Assembly (NCBI RefSeq): GCF_046156175.1 | Contig: NZ_JAYLVL010000001.1 | Coordinates: forward strand, 930,001 to 994,000 | Length of the DNA stretch: 64,000 nt | Direction of reading: 5' to 3' | DNA from: Lacisediminihabitans sp046156175 | Lineage (GTDB): Bacteria; Actinomycetota; Actinomycetes; Actinomycetales; Microbacteriaceae | In this document: piece after piece, positions 59,998-64,000 of the stretch | Position numbering within the stretch: the stretch's first letter is position 1 | Layout of the letters: each line of letters begins with the position of its first letter | The notes under the pieces: generated by a model | What the model was told of the DNA's origin: nothing | Seen by the model: only the letters and a program-made list of their open reading frames with translations | Databases searched by the model: none | Program-made: the position numbers and the translations under genes

Positions 59998-61242
59998 ATG
60001 ACCGCTCCACATATTGTCGACCCCGCGACCGTTCTCGGCGAGGCTCTTTCCGACGCGTCTCCGGATCTGATGCGGCACCTGCTGCAGACCATCATCAACG
60101 CCCTCCTGTCAGCCGACGCAGATGCGGTGGTGGGGGCGGAATGGGGTGAACGCAGCTCCGACCGGTCGACCCACCGCAACGGCTACCGCCACCGCAGTCT
60201 CGACACGAGGGCGGGGACGATCGATGTCGCGGTTCCGAAGCTGCGTTCGGGAACATATTTCCCGGAATGGTTGCTGGAACGACGCAAACGCTCCGAGGCT
60301 GCCCTGATCACGGTGATCGCGGACTGCTATCTCGCCGGCGTCTCGACCCGTCGGATGGACAAACTCGTCAAGACCCTCGGTATCCACTCGCTATCGAAAA
60401 CGCAGGTCTCGCGAATGGCCGCCGATCTTGATGAGAACGTCAACGAGTTCCGACACCGGTCTCTGGTCGAAGCTGGCCCGTTCACGTTCGTTGCCGCGGA
60501 CGCGCTCACGATGAAAGTCCGCGAGGGCGGCCGAGTGATCAACACCGTCGTGCTCATCGCCACCGGGGTTAACGCCGACGGGCGAAGAGAAGTCCTCGGG
60601 CTGCAAGTCGCCACGAGCGAGACCGGGTCTGCATGGAACGCGTTCTTCGCCGACCTTGTTGCCCGAGGTCTGACCGGTGTTCAGCTCGTGACCTCCGACG
60701 CCCACGCGGACTTGAAAGACGCGATCGCCGCAAACCTGCCCGGAGCTGCTTGGCAGAGATGTCGCACCTCACTACGCCGCGAACCTGATCTCGACGACGC
60801 CTAAGAGCATGTGGCCGGCCGTGAAAGCGATGCTCCACAGTGTTTATGACCAGCCCGACGCCGCTGCGGTGAATGCCCAGTTCGATCGGACCCTCGACTA
60901 TGTCACCGAGAAACTCCCCGCCGTCGCTGACCATCTCGACACCGCCCGGGTCGACATCCTCGCGTTCACGACGTTCCCGAAGGATCTCTGGCAGCAGATC
61001 TGGTCCAACAATCCCTACGAGAGACTGAACCGCGAGATCCGGCGCCGCACGGACTCCGTCGGCATCTTCCCAACAGAGACGCGATCATCCGTCTCGTCGG
61101 CGGAGTCCTCGCCGAGCAAACCGACGAATGGGCTGAAGGACGCCGCTACCTCGGACTCGACATCCTCGCCCGCTCCCGCATGCGAGCCCTGCCGATACCG
61201 GAGGCGAGGTGCCCCGACACGATCATGGCCCTCAGCGCCTAA
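59998..61242 (+). pseudogene. IS256-family transposase, two frameshifts
   Basis: The first frame encodes THRNGYRHRSLDTRAG, HSLSKTQVSRMAADLDENV, the first catalytic Asp in FVAADALTMKVREGG and the second in LVTSDAHADLKDAI. At about 60769 an extra T (TGTCGCACCTCACTACGCC) shifts the frame; the second frame then gives PKSMWPAVKAML and NNPYERLNREIRRRTDSVGI. At about 61066 a lost C (CATCTTCCCAACAG) shifts it again, and the third frame ends DEWAEGRRYLGLDIL to TAA at 61242. The DDE elements are all recognisable but no single frame spans them, so the gene is inactive as it stands. Confidence 0.88.
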
Positions 61243-61256
61243 ACCGAAGGATCAAC

Positions 61257-61283
61257 AGTTACACCACTCCAAGGGACTTGACC
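61257..61283 (-). repeat. Right terminal inverted repeat of the IS256-family element
   Basis: On the minus strand GGTCAAGTCCC, four variable bases (TTGG), AGTGGTGTAACT. It lies 15 bp past the transposase stop. Confidence 0.88.
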
Positions 61284-61697
61284 GAAAGGCGTTCCTGATA
61301 ACCGCTGCGAAGCGGGACCGATAGAGAGTGCCCGCAGGAAAATCCTGAGCGCCAGGTTGTTGAAAGGGCAGCTCTGCTCCGCAAGGCGGGCCATGGGTGG
61401 GCATCCTTTAGGCGGTCGGGAAGAGCGCGCTCGAAACCCAATTCCGCCCGAGAGGCAGCCTCAAAAGCAACCCCACGCGGGGAGCGCGGTCAAATCGGGC
61501 GAGAATTGTCTTTGCGACGAAAATTGGCGTTGTCGATCATTGTTTTGTCCAGATTTTGAATCGAACACCGCATTCTGCGTCGAAGAAGAACTACCTAATC
61601 TCGATATACACCCCATTGCGGGGTGAGCCGACGAATTTTCATTCGTCAACGCGGCCCGAATCGTGGGCGAACCGATCATGTCTCAATGAGGAGAAGA
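61284..61697. other. Intergenic region between the IS element and the second sugar ABC operon
   Basis: 414 bp, more AT-rich toward its right half (TTGTTTTGTCCAGATTTTGAA near 61540-61560). No gene is supported. A short hairpin CACCCC-ATTGC-GGGGTG lies at 61609-61625, about 70 bp before the binding-protein ATG. The promoter of that gene should be here but I see no clear -35/-10 pair. Confidence 0.55.
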
Positions 61698-63011
61698 ATG
61701 AAGCGAAATAGAGGGATAGCCGTCGTTGCAGCTGTCGCGGCCGTGCTCACCGTCGCTGGCTGCACTTCCAGCGCCACCCCACCAACGTCAGGCAGTTCTG
61801 AGAAGGCGAATCTCACCTTCTGGTCGTGGGTGCCGGGCATAGATAAAGCGGTGGACTTGTGGAACAAAGAGAATCCGAAGATTCACGTCAAACTGGACGT
61901 CACTCCTTCGGGGGGCGCCGGCACTTACGCGAAAATGCATTCGGCTCTCAAGGCCGGCAAGGGCGCGCCTGACCTCGCACAGATCGAGTACCAGGAGCTT
62001 CCTGGATTCATTCTCGAGAACGGACTCGTCGATCTCGGGCCGCTCGGAATGAATGACCAGAAAAGTAATTTCGTCGACTGGCAGCTGTCGCAGTCGACGT
62101 TCAATAACAAAATCTACGCCGTGCCACAGGCGTCTGGACCAATGGGCCTCTACTATCGCACCGACGTTTTTGACCAGCTCGGGCTGAAACCCCCGACTAC
62201 CTGGGATGAGTATGCTGTCGCTGCGAAAACGATCCACGATGCGAATCCGGCGCAATACATCACCACCTTCCCGCCGGGCAACGCCGCATGGTTCACAGCG
62301 CTTGCCTGGCAGGCCGGAGCCCAGTGGTTTGGGCTGAAAGGGGAAACCTGGTCGGTGAACATCGATTCGGCCAAGACCCTCAAAGTAGCCGCGTATTGGG
62401 ACAAGCTCCGTGAGGCCGGACTGATCGCGACCGAGCCCGACTTCGCAAACGGGTGGTACAGCGACCTTCAGAAGGGAAACATCGTCACCTGGCCGTCGGC
62501 GCAGTGGGGTGGCGCCATCCTGGCGGGAAATGCTCCTGACACGTCCGGTAAATGGAAGGTAGCTCCGATGCCACAGTGGGGCTCAAGCGGCAAGTTCGCC
62601 TCGGCGAACTGGGGTGGCTCAACCACGGCGGTGCTCAAGGGAACGTCGAACGCCCAAGCGGCAGAGAAGTTCGCGGTCTGGCTCAACACAAATCCCAAGA
62701 GCATAAACCTCCTCATTGCAGGTGGGTACGGATGGCCGGCCCTCAAGTCCGCTCTTTCCGGATCCGATCTCGACAAGAAAGATCCCTTCCTCGGACAGAA
62801 CGCGAACAGGGACATCTTTAAAGCATCGGACTCGGCGATCGACACCAACTGGGCCTGGATTCCGACAACCGCCGCGACCTATAACCATCTCAACGATGGT
62901 TTCGCGGCAGCGGTGGCGGGCAGCGGCACGTTCGTGGACGCCGTGAAGGCGGCACAGACCGCCACCATCGCCGACATGAAGGCGAAGGGCCTCAAGGTCA
63001 AAGCAGGTTAG
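61698..63011 (+). CDS. Extracellular sugar-binding lipoprotein (second ABC importer)
   Basis: 437 aa from ATG 61698, with GAGGAG 5 bases upstream; earlier in-frame ATGs lack a site. Signal peptide MKRNRGIAVVAAVAAVLTVA and lipobox TVAGC with Cys22. Family 1 solute-binding fold: NLTFWSWVPGIDKAVDLWN at the mature start, DLAQIEYQELPGFI, QASGPMGLYYRTDVFDQLG. The TFWSW opening is typical of oligosaccharide binders. It lies on the proposed island, followed by a permease gene. The sugar is unknown. Confidence 0.93.
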   Translation: MKRNRGIAVVAAVAAVLTVAGCTSSATPPTSGSSEKANLTFWSWVPGIDKAVDLWNKENPKIHVKLDVTPSGGAGTYAKMHSALKAGKGAPDLAQIEYQELPGFILENGLVDLGPLGMNDQKSNFVDWQLSQSTFNNKIYAVPQASGPMGLYYRTDVFDQLGLKPPTTWDEYAVAAKTIHDANPAQYITTFPPGNAAWFTALAWQAGAQWFGLKGETWSVNIDSAKTLKVAAYWDKLREAGLIATEPDFANGWYSDLQKGNIVTWPSAQWGGAILAGNAPDTSGKWKVAPMPQWGSSGKFASANWGGSTTAVLKGTSNAQAAEKFAVWLNTNPKSINLLIAGGYGWPALKSALSGSDLDKKDPFLGQNANRDIFKASDSAIDTNWAWIPTTAATYNHLNDGFAAAVAGSGTFVDAVKAAQTATIADMKAKGLKVKAG

Positions 63012-63020
63012 CCCGTCCAG

Positions 63021-63056
63021 TGGTGGGGATGACGGGATCCTGTCATCCCCACCACA
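63021..63056 (+). promoter_or_regulatory. Strong intercistronic hairpin between binding protein and permease
   Basis: GTGGTGGGGATGAC (63021-63034) and GTCATCCCCACCAC (63043-63056) form a perfect 14-bp stem with an 8-base loop, starting 9 bp after the stop. No T tract follows. In sugar ABC operons such stems stabilise the upstream mRNA or reduce read-through, which would give more binding protein than permease. Confidence 0.7.
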
Positions 63057-63112
63057 CACCGCCTCGCGCCGTGGCCTTCACCCGAGGCCCACCCCATCGA
63101 AAGGAGAGAGCC

Positions 63113-64000
63113 ATGAAGTCCACCCGCACAAGAACGCGAATCGCGGTATTCGGGCTCCTCGGGCCGTTCTTGGTCCTTTTTTTCTTCACTCTGGTCGTGC
63201 CGATCTTTTACGCGATCTACCAGAGCCTTACCTCTGTCCAGCGTTCCGGAGCCTATGGCAACGGTGATGCGTCCACGATCTTCGTCGGATTCACCAACTA
63301 CATCAGGGCGCTCGGCGACCCCGCGTTCGTGGCAAGTCTCGGACGAGTTCTCCTCTTCGCGGTTGTGCAAGTTCCGGTGATGATTGTGCTCGCCACTGCC
63401 CTTGCTCTGATGCTAGATGCGGCGTCAGCGCGAGGTGTCCGATTCTTCCGCTCTGTCTACTTCCTTCCTTATGGGGTTCCCGGCGTCATCGCTTCGCTTC
63501 TCTGGGGGTTCCTCTACACGCCGGGTCTCAGCCCGCTCATTGACCTTGGCAAGACCTTCGGCATCCACCTCGACTTTCTCGGAGCGGGTTCGATTCTCTG
63601 GTCGATCGCGAACATCGTGATCTGGCAGTACGCCGGGTACAACATGTTGGTGATTGTCGCTCAGCTGAAATCGATCGACACTGACCTTTTCGAAGCCGCT
63701 GCGATCGATGGTGCAAATGCCTGGCAGGTGATCATCCGAATCAAGCTTCCCCTGATTGCACCGGCAATCGTGCTCACGACAGTGTTCACAATCATCGGGA
63801 CGCTGCAGCTGTTCGGCGAACCATTGGTGCTCAGGCCGCTGACCAGTGCGATTACGTCGAGCTACACCCCCAACCTTTCGGCGTATAACCAAGCCTTTAC
63901 CAACAACAATTACAACCTGGCGGCCGCGGAGTCTGTGATCCTTGCGCTCATCGCCTGCGCATTCTCATTCGGCTTTCTCAAGCTGGTCGGGCGGAGACGT
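63113..64000 (+). CDS. Sugar ABC transporter permease (MalF type), 3' end off window
   Basis: At least 296 aa from ATG 63113, with AAAGGAG 8 bases upstream; the frame is open at the window edge. Six membrane helices start with FGLLGPFLVLFFFTLVVPIF. The EAA loop is EAAAIDGANAWQVIIRIKLP. CUT1 family partner of the binding protein just upstream. The second permease and any glycosidase would be to the right. The last residues in view (FLKLVGRRR) suggest the stop is only a few codons away. Confidence 0.92.
   Translation, partial: MKSTRTRTRIAVFGLLGPFLVLFFFTLVVPIFYAIYQSLTSVQRSGAYGNGDASTIFVGFTNYIRALGDPAFVASLGRVLLFAVVQVPVMIVLATALALMLDAASARGVRFFRSVYFLPYGVPGVIASLLWGFLYTPGLSPLIDLGKTFGIHLDFLGAGSILWSIANIVIWQYAGYNMLVIVAQLKSIDTDLFEAAAIDGANAWQVIIRIKLPLIAPAIVLTTVFTIIGTLQLFGEPLVLRPLTSAITSSYTPNLSAYNQAFTNNNYNLAAAESVILALIACAFSFGFLKLVGRRR

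Larger units (their letters stand above)
59878..61283 (+). mobile_element. IS256-family insertion sequence (decayed)
   Basis: 1406 bp bounded by 27-bp inverted repeats of the form GGTCAAGTCCC-N4-AGTGGTGTAACT. It carries one IS256-type transposase gene broken by two frameshifts. The bases flanking each end (CGGGTGCG on the left, GAAAGGCG on the right) do not form an obvious 8-9 bp target duplication, so one flank has probably been rearranged or the copy is old. Confidence 0.85.

Overview
The window is high-GC DNA with many GTG starts, strong AAGGAG-type ribosome binding sites and dense ATGA-coupled operons. Together with an actinobacterial-type PutA, a CofG/CofH fusion protein, SufS/SufU and FHA/PknB-like signalling genes, this points to an actinobacterium, most likely a member of the Microbacteriaceae. 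The family placement is inferred from gene style, not from a marker gene.

Layout. 1-4.0 kb (minus): a phosphorylation module of PP2C phosphatase, FHA protein, Ser/Thr kinase and a second, cut-off FHA protein. 4.1-6.5 kb: two divergent TerC-family genes, each behind its own yybP-ykoY-like (manganese) riboswitch. 6.5-9.3 kb: UPF0114 membrane protein, acyl-CoA synthetase and a tiny membrane protein. 9.4-11.2 kb (minus): a coupled trio of small membrane protein, cytochrome b N-terminal protein and unknown membrane protein. 11.3-14.9 kb: S9 peptidase, a decayed SDR locus and two tiny coupled genes. 15-20 kb: GNAT-AAA+ fusion, D,D-carboxypeptidase-like protein, VOC protein, AlkD-like protein, GlsB-type protein and an orphan response regulator. 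Two tandem-repeat arrays start at the 3' ends of genes. 20.2-23.8 kb: a triple intergenic repeat, tRNA-Glu, lipid kinase, MBL hydrolase and cysK-cysE.

24.1-31.7 kb holds a thiolase, a PucR regulator and a divergent operon of aldehyde dehydrogenase, acyl-CoA ligase and GMC oxidoreductase, which reads as a route from alcohol to aldehyde to acid to acyl-CoA. 31.9-37.6 kb: LysR and PutA for proline catabolism, then an SGNH-like/GAF fusion. 37.7-44.3 kb (minus): an alpha-galactoside uptake and hydrolysis operon with a LacI regulator. 44.4-45.4 kb: an OhrR/OsmC peroxide pair with a clear palindromic operator. 45.4-50.2 kb (minus): a coupled operon of a CofG/CofH-like protein, an alpha/beta hydrolase and a Baeyer-Villiger-type monooxygenase; the CofH half of the first protein has lost its Fe-S cysteine motif. 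50.4-59.2 kb: beta-galactosidase, sufS-sufU, small unknown genes, a frameshifted DUF2254 gene and an LtrA protein.

The right end looks acquired. A 3' fragment of a tRNA-Gln gene with its own terminator lies at about 59.24-59.31 kb, followed by gene-poor sequence, a decayed IS256-family element with 27-bp inverted repeats, and the start of a second sugar ABC transporter that runs off the window. I read the tRNA fragment as an attachment-site scar and the material to its right as an integrated island.

Best candidates for new biology: the CofG-active/CofH-dead protein in its BVMO/hydrolase operon, the paired riboswitches, the cytochrome b trio, the GNAT-AAA+ fusion, and the repeat arrays seeded at gene ends.
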